NCBI RefSeq assembly: GCF_003058325.1
Contig: NZ_CP028844.1
Coordinates: 722,001 to 786,000, forward strand
Length of the DNA: 64,000 nt
Source: Methylobacterium currus
GTDB taxonomy: Bacteria; Pseudomonadota; Alphaproteobacteria; Rhizobiales; Beijerinckiaceae
Direction of reading: 5' to 3'
This document shows, piece by piece, positions 21,142-31,119 of the stretch. Position 1 is the first letter of the stretch; every line of letters begins with the position of its first letter. Under the pieces are notes generated by a model. That model saw only the letters and a list, made by a program, of their open reading frames with translations, did no database searches and was not told the DNA's origin. The position numbers and the translations under genes are program-made.

Positions 21142-21225
21142 CTTGAGATACGCGGCGGCGAGGCGTTCTCCGCGCGTCGGCAGCTACCGGCGCAAGTGCC
21201 GTTCGGGCACCAGGGCACAGCGTGT

Positions 21226-21383
21226 CAGCGAGCTGCCACCCAGACCCCGGGCGGCACACCAGTGGCACGCGGCGTCGGCCGCACCGCTCACCGTCCGGCA
21301 TCCGGGACACAATGCCGGCCCCTCTCAGCCTCCCCCCCGCCGCACCCGACACGCTTCGACCGTGTGACCGTTGCCTTCGGAGC
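21226..21383. repeat. Dispersed direct repeat, copy A (~160 bp)
   Basis: Shares long blocks with 26041-26206 in the same orientation: CAGCGAGCTGCCACCCAGAC, GGCACGCGGCGTCGGCCGC and CGCACCCGACAC followed by TTCGACCGTGTGACC. On the minus strand both copies encode GRRRVPLVCRPxSGWQLA, so the repeat may be the 5' part of a duplicated small gene. The rest of 21142-21608 shows no convincing gene. Confidence 0.65.
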
Positions 21384-21608
21384 CGCTCATCGACGAGAGC
21401 CTCGAAACCTCAGCGCTCGAGGGTCTGGTGATCGGCATGCGTCTGTTCGAGGCCGGACCGTTCCATGCCGGCTTCGGCATCATCGTCGAGCCGCAGGATG
21501 ATCTGGTCGCGCTCTGGTCTCTCTCGCACAACTCCCGCTCGCCGCCGGTGCGTGCCATGGCGGATTCAGCGCAGCGGAAATTTTGTAAGGCGCACCGAAT
21601 CCCGCCCG

Positions 21609-22529
21609 TCACTTTCCGGATTGCCTGAACTCCTTGGGAGTCAGTCCCGTCAGCTTTCGGAATGCCGTCGCCAGATGGCTCTGGCTCGAGAACCCCGTGT
21701 CGAGCGCGATCGACGTGATCGTCAGGTCCGTCGAACCCAGCATCGTCTTCGCTCGCTCCAGGCGGCGGGACAGCACGTATTGATGGACCGTGGTCCCCCA
21801 GTGCTGGTGGAAGGCGCGTGACAAGGAGCGCGGGGAGACGCCGATTTCTCCGGCGATGCTCGCCAGGGAGAGATCTTCGGCGAGACGCGCCTCGACAAGG
21901 TCGCGGACGCGCCCGAGATCGGCGCGGTCGGGCAACTGGGCGTCCGGCCCGACTCGCGACGAGCGACCATCGGCCGTGTAGGTCCGCACAAGGCGGACAA
22001 CCATGGCGTGGACCAGCTCGTCCACGTAGAGCGCCGAGGCAGGATCGGGGGACTCCCGCAGGATGTCGAGGATCGCCAGCGCGAGCTGCTCGAGGAGCGG
22101 GTCGGACGTCCCGAGCGGAACGTCGAGCTCGACGCGCCTGGCGGCAGAGCTCCACATCTGCCGCGCGGTGTCGTCGATCAGGCCCTGGTGGAGATGCATC
22201 GCCAGCATCTCGGACCGACCCCGGCGCTGCCATTCACTCTCGTCATGCGCCGGGATTAGGTGGAACTGGCGGGGACGGAGCGTGCTGGTTTCAGTGGGGC
22301 CGCACCGCCCGATGCGCCGGCGGATCTGCGCCGGGCGATTGACGCAGTAACCGAGGCAGGGATTGCCGACCGGGTCGAGCGTCCCGGTCCATGGTTCCAC
22401 GGCGACGTGCTGGGCATGGATGTTGCGCCATCCCCGCCCCGTGCTGCGGGCGAGTGCCACGTTCTTCGGCCAGGAGCTGATGTCACGCGTCTGCATGGTC
22501 GTGATCGTCGTCGCGTCGGTCTCGGTCAC
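21609..22529 (-). CDS. AraC-family transcriptional regulator
   Basis: 306 aa. The C-terminal AraC/XylS domain has two helix-turn-helices (LSLASIAGEIGVSPRSLSRA and LTITSIALDTGFSSQSHLAT, ending FRKLTGLTPKEFRQ). The N-terminal ~190 residues resemble the AraC-binding-like domain of the AraC 'ligand binding type 2' group (CVNRPAQIRRRI...). It is divergent from the oxidoreductase gene at 22778, with 248 bp between them, so it is the likely regulator of the oxidoreductase-transporter operon. Confidence 0.88.
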   Translation of the reverse strand: MTETDATTITTMQTRDISSWPKNVALARSTGRGWRNIHAQHVAVEPWTGTLDPVGNPCLGYCVNRPAQIRRRIGRCGPTETSTLRPRQFHLIPAHDESEWQRRGRSEMLAMHLHQGLIDDTARQMWSSAARRVELDVPLGTSDPLLEQLALAILDILRESPDPASALYVDELVHAMVVRLVRTYTADGRSSRVGPDAQLPDRADLGRVRDLVEARLAEDLSLASIAGEIGVSPRSLSRAFHQHWGTTVHQYVLSRRLERAKTMLGSTDLTITSIALDTGFSSQSHLATAFRKLTGLTPKEFRQSGK

Positions 22530-22777
22530 GCGCCCCTCCGGCCATCTCCTGCCTCCACGTTGGCCGAAATCTGATCAAGGCCGGCGCGTTTTTGGAAGAT
22601 GGCTCCGACAGGGTAGGGGCAGTCTTCAAGCCACGCAAGTCATCGGCAGCGCAGATGCAGGCATTTGGATGCCCGTTCCTTGCTTATATTGGACGATTTT
22701 CAGGCATGGCGCACTTTTATCCGGCAGAAGCCTAGAGCGCAAGGTTCGGCCGGACATGCCTGTAAGGGGGACTCACC

Positions 22778-23944
22778 GTGGCATCTTCACTCTTCAGCGA
22801 ACTCAAGGTCCGGGACGTCACGCTGCGCAATCGGATCGCGGTGTCGCCGATGACGCAATTCTCGTCGCCGGACGGCCTCGTCACCGACTGGCACCTGGCG
22901 CATCTGGGCTCCAAGGCCGCGGGCGGCGCCGCCCTCGTCATGGTCGAGCAGGCTGCGGTGGCGCCGGAGGGCCGCATGTCCACCCAGTGCGCGGGCATCT
23001 GGAACGACGAGCAGGGCGAGGCGCTGGCGCGGATCGCCCGCTTCGTCGCATCGGTGGGCTCGATCCCGGGCATACAGCTCGGCCATACGGGCCGCCGGGG
23101 CTGCGTCGAGCCGCCGTGGAAGGGCGGCGGGCATCTGCCGGAAGACCATCCCGACGCCTGGGAGATGATCGGTCCCTCCGCCAGCGCCTTCGGCGGGATT
23201 ATGCCGCGCGTCCCCCGGGCCATGACCCACGACGACATCCGGGCTGTCACGCGGCAATACGCCGAGGCCGCGCGCCGGGCACGCGAGGCCGGCTTCCAGT
23301 GGCTGGAGATTCATTGCGCGCACGGCTTCCTGCTCTCGAGCTTCTTCTCCCCGCTCGCCAATCAGCGCACCGACGAATACGGCGGCGACTTCGTAGGCCG
23401 TAGCCGGCTTCTCGTCGAAGTCTTCGAGGCGGTGCGCTCGGAATGGCCCGAGCGGCTGCCGCTCTCAATGCGCTTCGGCGTCACCGAGTTCGCGCCCGGC
23501 GGACAGACGATCGACGACTCGGTCGAACTCGCCCGCCTGCTCGCACCACGCGGTCTCGACCTTGTGGACGTGTCGTTCGGCGGCAATTCGGGCCGTGCCC
23601 AGACGCCGTGGGACGAGGAGGGCTTCATGGTCCCGGCGGCGCAGCGCATCCGCGAGGAGGCCGGTGTGCTCACCGCCGCGAACTGGAATCTCGCCGACCC
23701 GGTCTACGCCGACGCGATCGTCCGCGAGGGACAGGTCGACCTCGTCATGCTCGGCCGGCCGATGCTCGCCAACCCGCACTGGCCGGTCTACGCCGCGATG
23801 GTGCTCGGCGAGGAGCGCCCCTACGACATGCTGCCGGTCCAGTTCAGCACCTGGCTGAACAAGTATCAGCGCAGCCGTGTCAACAACGGCTTCGGCCGCG
23901 TCGTGGGTGCCGACACCGACGCCTTCCCGAAGGCGGCCGAGTAG
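22778..23944 (+). CDS. Old-yellow-enzyme family NADH:flavin oxidoreductase
   Basis: 388 aa, GTG start at 22778 with AAGGGGG eleven bases upstream. FMN-dependent ene-reductase fold: RNRIAVSPMTQFSSPDG at the N-terminus, GHTGRRG, the active-site pair in WLEIHCAHGFLLSSFFSP, and the C-terminal FMN phosphate region VDLVMLGRPMLANP. The position that is Cys in YqjM-type enzymes (PMCMYS) is Thr here (PMTQFS), as in classical yeast OYE, which would alter flavin redox tuning. It probably reduces activated C=C bonds or releases an adduct; substrate unknown. It heads an operon with the DUF485 and symporter genes. Confidence 0.87.
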   Translation: MASSLFSELKVRDVTLRNRIAVSPMTQFSSPDGLVTDWHLAHLGSKAAGGAALVMVEQAAVAPEGRMSTQCAGIWNDEQGEALARIARFVASVGSIPGIQLGHTGRRGCVEPPWKGGGHLPEDHPDAWEMIGPSASAFGGIMPRVPRAMTHDDIRAVTRQYAEAARRAREAGFQWLEIHCAHGFLLSSFFSPLANQRTDEYGGDFVGRSRLLVEVFEAVRSEWPERLPLSMRFGVTEFAPGGQTIDDSVELARLLAPRGLDLVDVSFGGNSGRAQTPWDEEGFMVPAAQRIREEAGVLTAANWNLADPVYADAIVREGQVDLVMLGRPMLANPHWPVYAAMVLGEERPYDMLPVQFSTWLNKYQRSRVNNGFGRVVGADTDAFPKAAE

Positions 23945-23990
23945 CCGCCCCCGATCTGTCCTTTTTCTTCGAAAGCCGGAGGCCGGAAGC

Positions 23991-24254
23991 ATGTCCGCGG
24001 ACCACACCCTTGCGCGATCATCAAGCGACGACCTGCCGCAGGCGCGGCTTGGCTGGATCATGGCGGCGATCCAGACGCTGATCTACGCTGGCTTCGTCGG
24101 CACCTTCATCGCCTCGCCCGAGACGATGACCCGCCCGATCGCCACCGGGATGGCAGTTACGGTTGCGACCGTGTTCGGGCTCCTCTGCATCCTGTCGACG
24201 ATGGTGCTCACCGGCACCTACGTCCTAATCGCCAACCGCCTTACCGCGCGCTGA
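23991..24254 (+). CDS. DUF485 small membrane protein
   Basis: 87 aa with two transmembrane helices (WIMAAIQTLIYAGFVGTFIA and a second helix around GLLCILSTMVLTGTYVLIA) separated by a short loop. DUF485 proteins are typically encoded directly before an ActP-type sodium:solute symporter, exactly as here (14 bp to the next start), and are thought to assist it. ATG at 23991 follows GGAGGCCGGAAGC, a good ribosome site. Confidence 0.82.
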   Translation: MSADHTLARSSSDDLPQARLGWIMAAIQTLIYAGFVGTFIASPETMTRPIATGMAVTVATVFGLLCILSTMVLTGTYVLIANRLTAR

Positions 24255-24268
24255 CGGAGAACGGGCAC

Positions 24269-25861
<1,593 letters not shown>

Positions 25862-25869
25862 CGCTCTCG

Positions 25870-25897
25870 GGCCTCGCCCTCCCGCAAGGGCGAGGCC
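25870..25897 (+). terminator. Hairpin after the symporter gene
   Basis: An 11-bp perfect GC-rich stem (GGCCTCGCCCT paired with AGGGCGAGGCC) with a 6-base loop, starting nine bases after the stop. No U-run follows, so it may act as a processing or stability element as well as a terminator. Confidence 0.6.
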
Positions 25898-25914
25898 TGA
25901 CCGGGCAATTGCCG

Positions 25915-26167
25915 CATCACGGTCCTCCACGACGAAGCTCGCGGCAGCCATGCCACCGTCTTTCGTGCAGCACTTCGTGTCCCATACGCTGCCCAGCTCG
26001 CGCGTCAGGGCTCGGTCGAACCTACCTCGGTCGTCGAAGACAGCGAGCTGCCACCCAGACACCGGCCGGCACACCAGCGGCACGCGGCGTCGGCCGCGCC
26101 GCGGCACCGTCCGCATCCGCGGCGCGATCCCGCCACCCGCCGGCCCAGCCCCCTCCCCCCGGCGCAC
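25915..26167 (-). pseudogene. Possible small gene remnant, antisense side of repeat copy B
   Basis: Minus-strand frame encoding RVPLVCRPVSGWQLAVFDDR, then LTRELGSVWDTKCCTKDGGM and AAASFVVEDRDA with coding-like composition. It then runs on without a stop into the symporter gene, so its own 3' end seems lost. The first ~45 residues recur in repeat copy A at 21226-21383. Family not recognised. Confidence 0.3.
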
Positions 26168-26206
26168 CCGACACGATTCGACCGTGTGACCTGTGCCGTC
26201 GGAGCC
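26041..26206. repeat. Dispersed direct repeat, copy B (~160 bp)
   Basis: Counterpart of 21226-21383, same orientation, 4.8 kb away. It begins CAGCGAGCTGCCACCCAGAC and ends TTCGACCGTGTGACC followed by GTCGGAGCC. The centre diverges with small indels. Together the copies bracket the AraC-oxidoreductase-symporter segment. Confidence 0.65.
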
Positions 26207-26291
26207 TTCGCCCGGATCCCTTTGAGCGGATTCGCGATCCCTTTCCCTGTTGCGCTCCGCGGCGGGTCGGGCTACAGAGGCTTCGCGGTCA

Positions 26292-26332
26292 GCACCCGTA
26301 GCTCAGCTGGATAGAGCGTTGCCCTCCGAAGG
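26292..26332 (+). other. 5' half of tRNA-Arg(CCG), truncated copy
   Basis: GCACCCGTAGCTCAGCTGGA through CCTCCGAAGG repeats the acceptor strand, D-arm and anticodon loop of the intact tRNA at 26458. Three bases before the anticodon stem differ (TTG for CCA), and the sequence then diverges completely (CTGATGTCAAGCGG). It lacks the T-arm and 3' acceptor, so it is not a functional tRNA. Its position suggests an old integration junction. Confidence 0.75.
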
Positions 26333-26457
26333 CTGATGTCAAGCGGAACGATTGTGAGAAGGAGTTCGAAAAACACTTGAAATACAGCACTTTGAGAGCA
26401 CCGAGGTTGGCGCTTTCAACTCTAAGATTTTTCGCGTAAGCACCGCGTAAGCATAAT

Positions 26458-26534
26458 GCACCCGTAGCTCAGCTGGATAGAGCGCCACCCTCCGAAGGTG
26501 GAGGCCACACGTTCGAATCGTGTCGGGTGCGCCA
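26458..26534 (+). tRNA. tRNA-Arg (anticodon CCG)
   Basis: 77 nt including encoded CCA. Acceptor GCACCCG pairs with CGGGTGC, D-arm GCTCAGCTGGATAGAGC, anticodon arm CCACC-CTCCGAA-GGTGG with anticodon CCG, T-arm CACACGTTCGAATCGTGTC in canonical form, discriminator G then CCA. A half-copy lies 125 bp upstream. Genes to its right look like accessory DNA, so it is probably the attachment site of an integrated element. Confidence 0.95.
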
Positions 26535-26664
26535 CATACCGCCGTTCGCCGCCGTATCCTGCTCTAACGTCGCCGGGAGTACGCCAGCGCAGCGGATACG
26601 GCGGCCGATAGCGGCATGCAGTTCGAGTCATCGCTGTGGCGGCCCTATTGGGTAGCGCGAGTCG

Positions 26665-27108
26665 CTAGTAGCCCGGCATCGTCTGAACACCGAGTTGCTG
26701 GACGAACAGCAGGCTGTCTGCGTTGCCCCAATATTCGACGATGCAGCCATCTTCTGTGCGTAGGCTGTCGGTGCCGGTGAAGGTCACCGCGCGGCCGATC
26801 GCTTCGGGTGGACTGCCGGGAAAGCCGCCACGATAGCAGCCCCGCGCGCGCCAGCGCACCGCCATCAGGTTGCCCTGGGTGATCGGCCCCAGCTCGTAGG
26901 TGAAGGCGAGCTCGTCGAGCAATTCGTGAATGCCTGAGATCCAGGCTTCGAGCGCCGTACGTCCCCGAATGAGGTCATCGCCCGATCCGGTCATAGGCGC
27001 GGCATGGGCGACGAAGTCGTCGGCGATGATCTCGCGTCCCAGCGCCAGATCCCCGTTCCAAAGCAGCCGCCAGCGTTCGGCAAGCGTGACGAGAGTGGTT
27101 TCGGACAT
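26665..27108 (-). CDS. SnoaL/NTF2-like ester-cyclase-type protein
   Basis: 147 aa from the ATG at 27108 (MSETTLVTLAERWRLLWNGD). The single NTF2-like domain has IIADDFVAHAAPM early and TGTDSLRTEDGCIVEYWGNA late, typical of SnoaL-like polyketide cyclases and uncharacterised hydrolase-associated NTF2 proteins. It is the last gene of a three-gene operon (Dabb, hydrolase, this gene), five bases after the hydrolase stop. It probably binds or rearranges a small hydrophobic intermediate; the exact reaction is unknown. Confidence 0.78.
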   Translation of the reverse strand: MSETTLVTLAERWRLLWNGDLALGREIIADDFVAHAAPMTGSGDDLIRGRTALEAWISGIHELLDELAFTYELGPITQGNLMAVRWRARGCYRGGFPGSPPEAIGRAVTFTGTDSLRTEDGCIVEYWGNADSLLFVQQLGVQTMPGY

Positions 27109-27113
27109 GGTGC

Positions 27114-28295
27114 TCAACGCCCCAGCCGATCGGCGAGCCAGTCGCAGATCAGCTCCATGCCGATGGTCGGATTGTCGATCTGGCAATGCGCGGCCCCGGT
27201 CTCTTCGGGCGAAAACCATTTGATCGTCACGTCGACGCCCGCCGCCTTGGCTTCTGCATATACGCTCTCGGCGTTGTGGGTGCCGAAGCTGTCGAGCTCA
27301 CCCGCCACGATTAGGAAGGGACAGGCTATATCCTTGACCACGCCTTCGAGATCGAACGGCTCGGTGACGGTGACCAACTCCTCCATGTCACGCGCGCCGA
27401 ACACCCAGCGCGAGAGCACTGCCGTCATGCTGTTGGGCTGCGCCAACAGCGCTTGCGCCGACTTTGCCACCTTCCACTGCGCCGCGTCTGAGACGGCGCA
27501 GGCCACGCGATGCTCGCGCGCGGCGGCGCGGGTGACGTAATAGCCCCCCAGGCTCGCGCCGTAGACCCCGATCCGACCGGGATCGACATCATCGCGGCCA
27601 AGCAGCCAATCGATGCAGGCCCCCACCGGCACCTCGGTGTCCGGTCGCGCGGTGATTCCCTCCCGACGCAGCGTTCCACCCTGTCCGGGAAGGTCGACCA
27701 GCAGCAGCGAGAGGCCGCGGGCGAGCGCATAGCGCTCCATCTCCTGGATCAGCTCGTCCTTATATTCGTCGAGGCCGCCGAAGGCGATCACCGCCGGGCG
27801 GCGCCCTTCGCCCGGTGCGATCAGGAAATAGGCGTCGAGATGTGTGCCATCTTCATAGGGGATGCGCGCGATCTCGCCGGCCGGCTCGAACAAGGTGAGC
27901 GCGCGCTGCGAGCAGGCCTCGATCCGGTCGAATGTCGAAAGGCGCCGGGGATCGGCCGGGTCGAGGAAGAATTCGGCGGTTCGAAAATAGTTGGCCGCGC
28001 GGATCCAGTTGGCACGGGCAGTCAGGCGATGACCGGCGGCCTCGGCCGCTTCGGCGCGCGAAACGGAGCGTTCCGCCGGCGTGAGCCAGGACTCGTGCCA
28101 GCCATCGCGATCGCCCGACTGGATGCGGCCCGCCGTCTGGAAGCACTCGCCGACCGTGCTCGCGCCGTCCTGCGCGGCGGCCAGGATGCGGACGAACTGG
28201 GCCGAGAACTCCTCGTCTTCGGGCCACTGCTTCCAGCCGTCCGGGGCGTAGCCACCGCCGGTGGCGGTGAGCACGGGCTTCGCCATCGCGTTCAC
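27114..28295 (-). CDS. Alpha/beta-hydrolase of the FrsA/DHPON-hydrolase type
   Basis: 393 aa. GTG at 28295 overlaps the upstream stop (GTGA); an in-frame ATG lies at 28286. A helical N-terminal cap of about 130 residues precedes the alpha/beta-hydrolase core with nucleophile motif VYGASLGGYYVTR, acid region IVAGELDSFGTHNAES and a late His (GAAHCQIDNP). Cap plus core resembles C-C-bond hydrolases such as 2,6-dihydroxypseudooxynicotine hydrolase. With Dabb and SnoaL-like partners it suggests degradation of a diketone or polyketide-like compound. The substrate is not known. Confidence 0.8.
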   Translation of the reverse strand: MNAMAKPVLTATGGGYAPDGWKQWPEDEEFSAQFVRILAAAQDGASTVGECFQTAGRIQSGDRDGWHESWLTPAERSVSRAEAAEAAGHRLTARANWIRAANYFRTAEFFLDPADPRRLSTFDRIEACSQRALTLFEPAGEIARIPYEDGTHLDAYFLIAPGEGRRPAVIAFGGLDEYKDELIQEMERYALARGLSLLLVDLPGQGGTLRREGITARPDTEVPVGACIDWLLGRDDVDPGRIGVYGASLGGYYVTRAAAREHRVACAVSDAAQWKVAKSAQALLAQPNSMTAVLSRWVFGARDMEELVTVTEPFDLEGVVKDIACPFLIVAGELDSFGTHNAESVYAEAKAAGVDVTIKWFSPEETGAAHCQIDNPTIGMELICDWLADRLGR

Positions 28296-28696
28296 TCCGG
28301 CCTGCTGCTACCGGAGTAGGACTTGAGGCCCTGCACCAGCTTGGCGAGCGCTGGGTCGCTTTCGAACCGCTCCTTGTGGATCGCCTTGATCTGGTCGGGG
28401 ATGGTTGGGTCCTCCTCGTCGGTGACGTCGAACGAGACCATGTCGACCACCAGCGGCAGGCCGATCTCGTCCACCTTCCGGTGGATCGGCGAATGCATGT
28501 AGGTCTTGTAGTCGTCGATGTTCTTGACGACGAAGGTGGCGCCATAGTCGAAGTCACCGCCGATATCGCGGCCGACGCAGTAAGTCTGAATGACCGGAAT
28601 CTCGGTGCCCATCTTGTGTAACTGCTTGAGCACGGGATCGAGTTGCTCCGGCGTCACGCTCTCCTTCAACTGGAAGCGGATCGAATGAAAAATCAT
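28292..28696 (-). CDS. Dabb (stress-responsive alpha/beta barrel) protein
   Basis: 134 aa. It begins MIFHSIRFQLKESVTPEQLD and has the ferredoxin-like Dabb pattern with YCVGRDIGGDFDYGATFVV and the HSPIHRKV segment that ends the domain. Dabb proteins are small dimers found in stress responses or as cyclases/decarboxylases of polyketides (olivetolic-acid-cyclase type). First gene of the operon running leftwards; divergent from the LysR gene at 28844 with 147 bp between. Confidence 0.82.
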   Translation of the reverse strand: MIFHSIRFQLKESVTPEQLDPVLKQLHKMGTEIPVIQTYCVGRDIGGDFDYGATFVVKNIDDYKTYMHSPIHRKVDEIGLPLVVDMVSFDVTDEEDPTIPDQIKAIHKERFESDPALAKLVQGLKSYSGSSRPE

Positions 28697-28843
28697 GACT
28701 GCGTACTCCGGCGATTGATCTTGAACCGTAAACGTCGCGAGAGCGGATGGGATCGATAGGCGTGGCCTATATCGGACAATCGACAGCGGCGATGATCCGC
28801 GTTCCGTCTATCGTCACGGCCGATTGGCAGATAGCCTCGTCAC

Positions 28844-29740
28844 ATGGACCTTAGGGATGTCGATCTGAATCTTCTGGTCGTGCTGGATGTCGTGCTCGAG
28901 GAGCGCAAGCTCGTCAGCGCGGCGCGCCGGCTCGGCATGGCCCAGCCCTCGGTCTCGGGCGCGCTCGACCGGTGTCGCAAGCTGTTCGGTGATCGTCTCC
29001 TCGTGCGCGCCGGCCGGGGGATGGAACTCACCGCGCGCGGACAGGCACTACGCGAGCCGATCCGCGCGTTGCTGACACAGGCTCGCGCTGTGATTGGCGC
29101 CCCGCCTGATGAACTGGCCACGGTGGAGCGCACGGTCCGCATCGTTTCCACCGATATTCCCGCGCTCACGCTGCTCCAGATCCTGTGGGAGCAGACCCGA
29201 CGCACCGCGCCGGGCATCAGCCTGGTGCTGCTGCACTGGCGCGAGAGCGAGGACGTTATCGATGCGCTCGCGCGCGACCAGGCCGACGTCGCCATCTCGG
29301 TTCTGCCGCAGGCCGGCAGCGGATTCGTGCGCACCGAACTCTATGTCGAGCGCTATTGCGTCGCCATGCGGCGCGGGCATCCGGCGGCGCAGGACTTCGA
29401 TCTCGACCGCTGGCTCGCTTTTCCGCACGTCGTCCTTTCGGCGCGCGGGAGCCGCCGCACGCCGCTCGACGACCAGCTCGCGCTGCTCGGACGCAGGCGG
29501 CGGGTCGGGATCACCGTGCCGAGTTTCCTGATGGTGCCGCCGCTGCTGCTGGCCAGCGACCTCATCGCCATGCTGCCGCGCGCGTGCATGCATCACGAAC
29601 CCGAGCTGCACTATTGCGAGCCGCCGATCGCGGTCGAGGGTTTTCCGCTGCACCTCGCCGTCGCCAATCGCGCGCAGGGCGACGTCGCCGTCGCCCATGT
29701 CGCAGCGCTGATCCGCGACCATTTTCCCGGTCAGCCCTGA
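28844..29740 (+). CDS. LysR-family transcriptional regulator
   Basis: 298 aa. The start MDLRDVDLNLLVVLDVVLEE and helix-turn-helix (KLVSAARRLGMAQPSVSGAL, then CRKLFGDRLLVRAG) belong to the NodD/PcaQ-like LysR branch. The substrate-binding domain follows. It is likely the regulator of the divergent Dabb-hydrolase-SnoaL operon; ten bases after its stop the carboxymuconolactone-decarboxylase-like gene begins, so the two are probably co-transcribed. Confidence 0.88.
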   Translation: MDLRDVDLNLLVVLDVVLEERKLVSAARRLGMAQPSVSGALDRCRKLFGDRLLVRAGRGMELTARGQALREPIRALLTQARAVIGAPPDELATVERTVRIVSTDIPALTLLQILWEQTRRTAPGISLVLLHWRESEDVIDALARDQADVAISVLPQAGSGFVRTELYVERYCVAMRRGHPAAQDFDLDRWLAFPHVVLSARGSRRTPLDDQLALLGRRRRVGITVPSFLMVPPLLLASDLIAMLPRACMHHEPELHYCEPPIAVEGFPLHLAVANRAQGDVAVAHVAALIRDHFPGQP

Positions 29741-29749
29741 GGATCCGCC

Positions 29750-30313
29750 ATGCGCCTGCCGCCGATCCCGCCCAATGATCTTTCACCGGAGGTGCGTGCC
29801 CTGCACGACGCGATCGTCGAGCGCATGGGACGAAGCCTGTCGGCCTTCGCCTCGCAGGACGCGGACGGCGCGCTGATCGGTCCGTTCCCGGCGCTGCTGC
29901 ACTTCCCGCGGTTCGGCGCGCCGGCGTTCGCGTTTCTCGACTCGCTGGTCGGAGGCGCGACCCTGCCGGAGACGGTGCGGGAGGTGGTGATCCTGGCGGT
30001 CGGCGCGCGCTTCAAGGCGCGATACGAACTCTATTCCCACGAGAAGATGGCGGTGGAGGCAGGATTGCCGAGACCGTTGATCGCGGCGATCGCCGCCGGC
30101 CAGCGTCCGCCGGATCTCGACGAGATGCAGGCTGCCGCTTTCGACTTCGTGACGGCGGCGACCGGCGGCGGCTCGGTGCCCGCCTCGACCTACGAACAGG
30201 CACGAGCGCTGTTTGGCAACGAAGGTGTGGGCGAACTCGCATTCTTGGTCGCCAGCTACACCGTGATCTGCATTCTGCTGAACGCGTTCGACGTGCCGGT
30301 TCCCGAGAACTGA
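29750..30313 (+). CDS. Carboxymuconolactone decarboxylase-family protein
   Basis: 187 aa. All-helical CMD/AhpD-like fold: FPRFGAPAFAFLDSLV, ETVREVVILAVGARFKARYE with LYSHEKMAVEAGLP. No CxxC pair is present, so it is not a thiol peroxidase of the AhpD type and is closer to lactone decarboxylases or uncharacterised CMD proteins. Downstream of the LysR gene in the same direction. Likely a catabolic enzyme of the same pathway as the divergent operon. Confidence 0.78.
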   Translation: MRLPPIPPNDLSPEVRALHDAIVERMGRSLSAFASQDADGALIGPFPALLHFPRFGAPAFAFLDSLVGGATLPETVREVVILAVGARFKARYELYSHEKMAVEAGLPRPLIAAIAAGQRPPDLDEMQAAAFDFVTAATGGGSVPASTYEQARALFGNEGVGELAFLVASYTVICILLNAFDVPVPEN

Positions 30314-30389
30314 TCCAGTCACGCCGCTCCGCACGCAATCCCAGGGTGAGTTCCGCGCGCATTCGGGCAGGGTCGCCGCGCGTGCCGAC

Positions 30390-30971
30390 CTACGTCGGCC
30401 AGGACGCCAGCGCCTGTTCCGCCACCGCGTGCAGCAGCGCGCGGCAGCCCCCGGCCTTGGCTTGCACCGCGATCCCCTGGCTGACCGTCATGACGTAGGC
30501 GGCCAGCACGGCGGGGTCCGCGGCCTCGGGCAAATCACCCTCCGCCTTGGCGCTTTCGAAGCGCTCGCGGAAGCGCTGCTGGCCGGCTGCGCGAAACGCA
30601 ACCAGCGCTTGGCGCACCGGCTCGGCCTCTTCGCCGCCCGCCATTGCTCCATTGATGCCCAGACAGCCGGTGCGATCCTCAAAACGCGTATTGAGCTCGA
30701 CCGTGCTGCGCAGGAAGTGCGCCGCGACGTCACGCGCCGTAGGCAGCTCGAGCGCCTCGGGAATATAGTGGAGATACAGCTCCTCATAGCGGGCCAGCGC
30801 CTTGCGGAAGAGCGCTTCCTTGTTTCCGAACGCCGAATAGAGCGCCGGCCGCTCCACGCCGGCCGCATCGACCAGATCGGCATAGGACGTGCCTTCATAG
30901 CCCTTTCGCCAGAAAACCGGGAGCACGGCGTCGAGCACTTCCACCTCATTGAACTCACGACGACGTCCCAT
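30390..30971 (-). CDS. TetR-family regulator of the SDR operon
   Basis: 193 aa. It begins MGRRREFNEVEVLDAVLPVF, with the helix-turn-helix YEGTSYADLVDAAGVERPAL and YSAFGNKEALFRKALARYEE. The C-terminal ligand domain (TetR_C type of the AcuR/NemR-like group) follows. It faces the seven-gene operon starting at 31120, and the intergenic region holds three copies of one half-site, so it most likely represses both genes. Confidence 0.88.
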   Translation of the reverse strand: MGRRREFNEVEVLDAVLPVFWRKGYEGTSYADLVDAAGVERPALYSAFGNKEALFRKALARYEELYLHYIPEALELPTARDVAAHFLRSTVELNTRFEDRTGCLGINGAMAGGEEAEPVRQALVAFRAAGQQRFRERFESAKAEGDLPEAADPAVLAAYVMTVSQGIAVQAKAGGCRALLHAVAEQALASWPT

Positions 30972-30992
30972 CAGGTCGGCTCCCCACTTTTC

Positions 30993-31066
30993 ATAACGGT
31001 CATTACTAAACCGCTTGACTCTGTTTGTCCAGATTCCGTAACAGTCATTATCGTAATGTCCGTTAT
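30993..31066. promoter_or_regulatory. Operator region with three TetR half-sites
   Basis: ATAACGGTCATTA at 30993-31005, GTAACAGTCATTA at 31038-31050 and, inverted, TAATGTCCGTTAT at 31054-31066 (reverse complement ATAACGGACATTA). The last two form a 29-bp imperfect palindrome. All lie between the divergent TetR and SDR starts. Binding by the TetR protein is inferred. Confidence 0.6.
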
Positions 31067-31119
31067 GTTATCGGATGGCCGGGGTTGGCTCACTGGCGCG
31101 ATGGTCAGCAGGAGTGAAA

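Noticed and set aside
26333..26457. Possible integrase 3' end next to the tRNA
   Set aside because: Neither strand encodes integrase C-terminal motifs (R..H.R..Y); the stretch is short and AT-rich.
26422..26631. 69-aa minus-strand frame over the tRNA-Arg
   Set aside because: Its 'HPTRFERVASTFGGWRSIQL' part is simply the antisense of the tRNA, a frequent spurious annotation.
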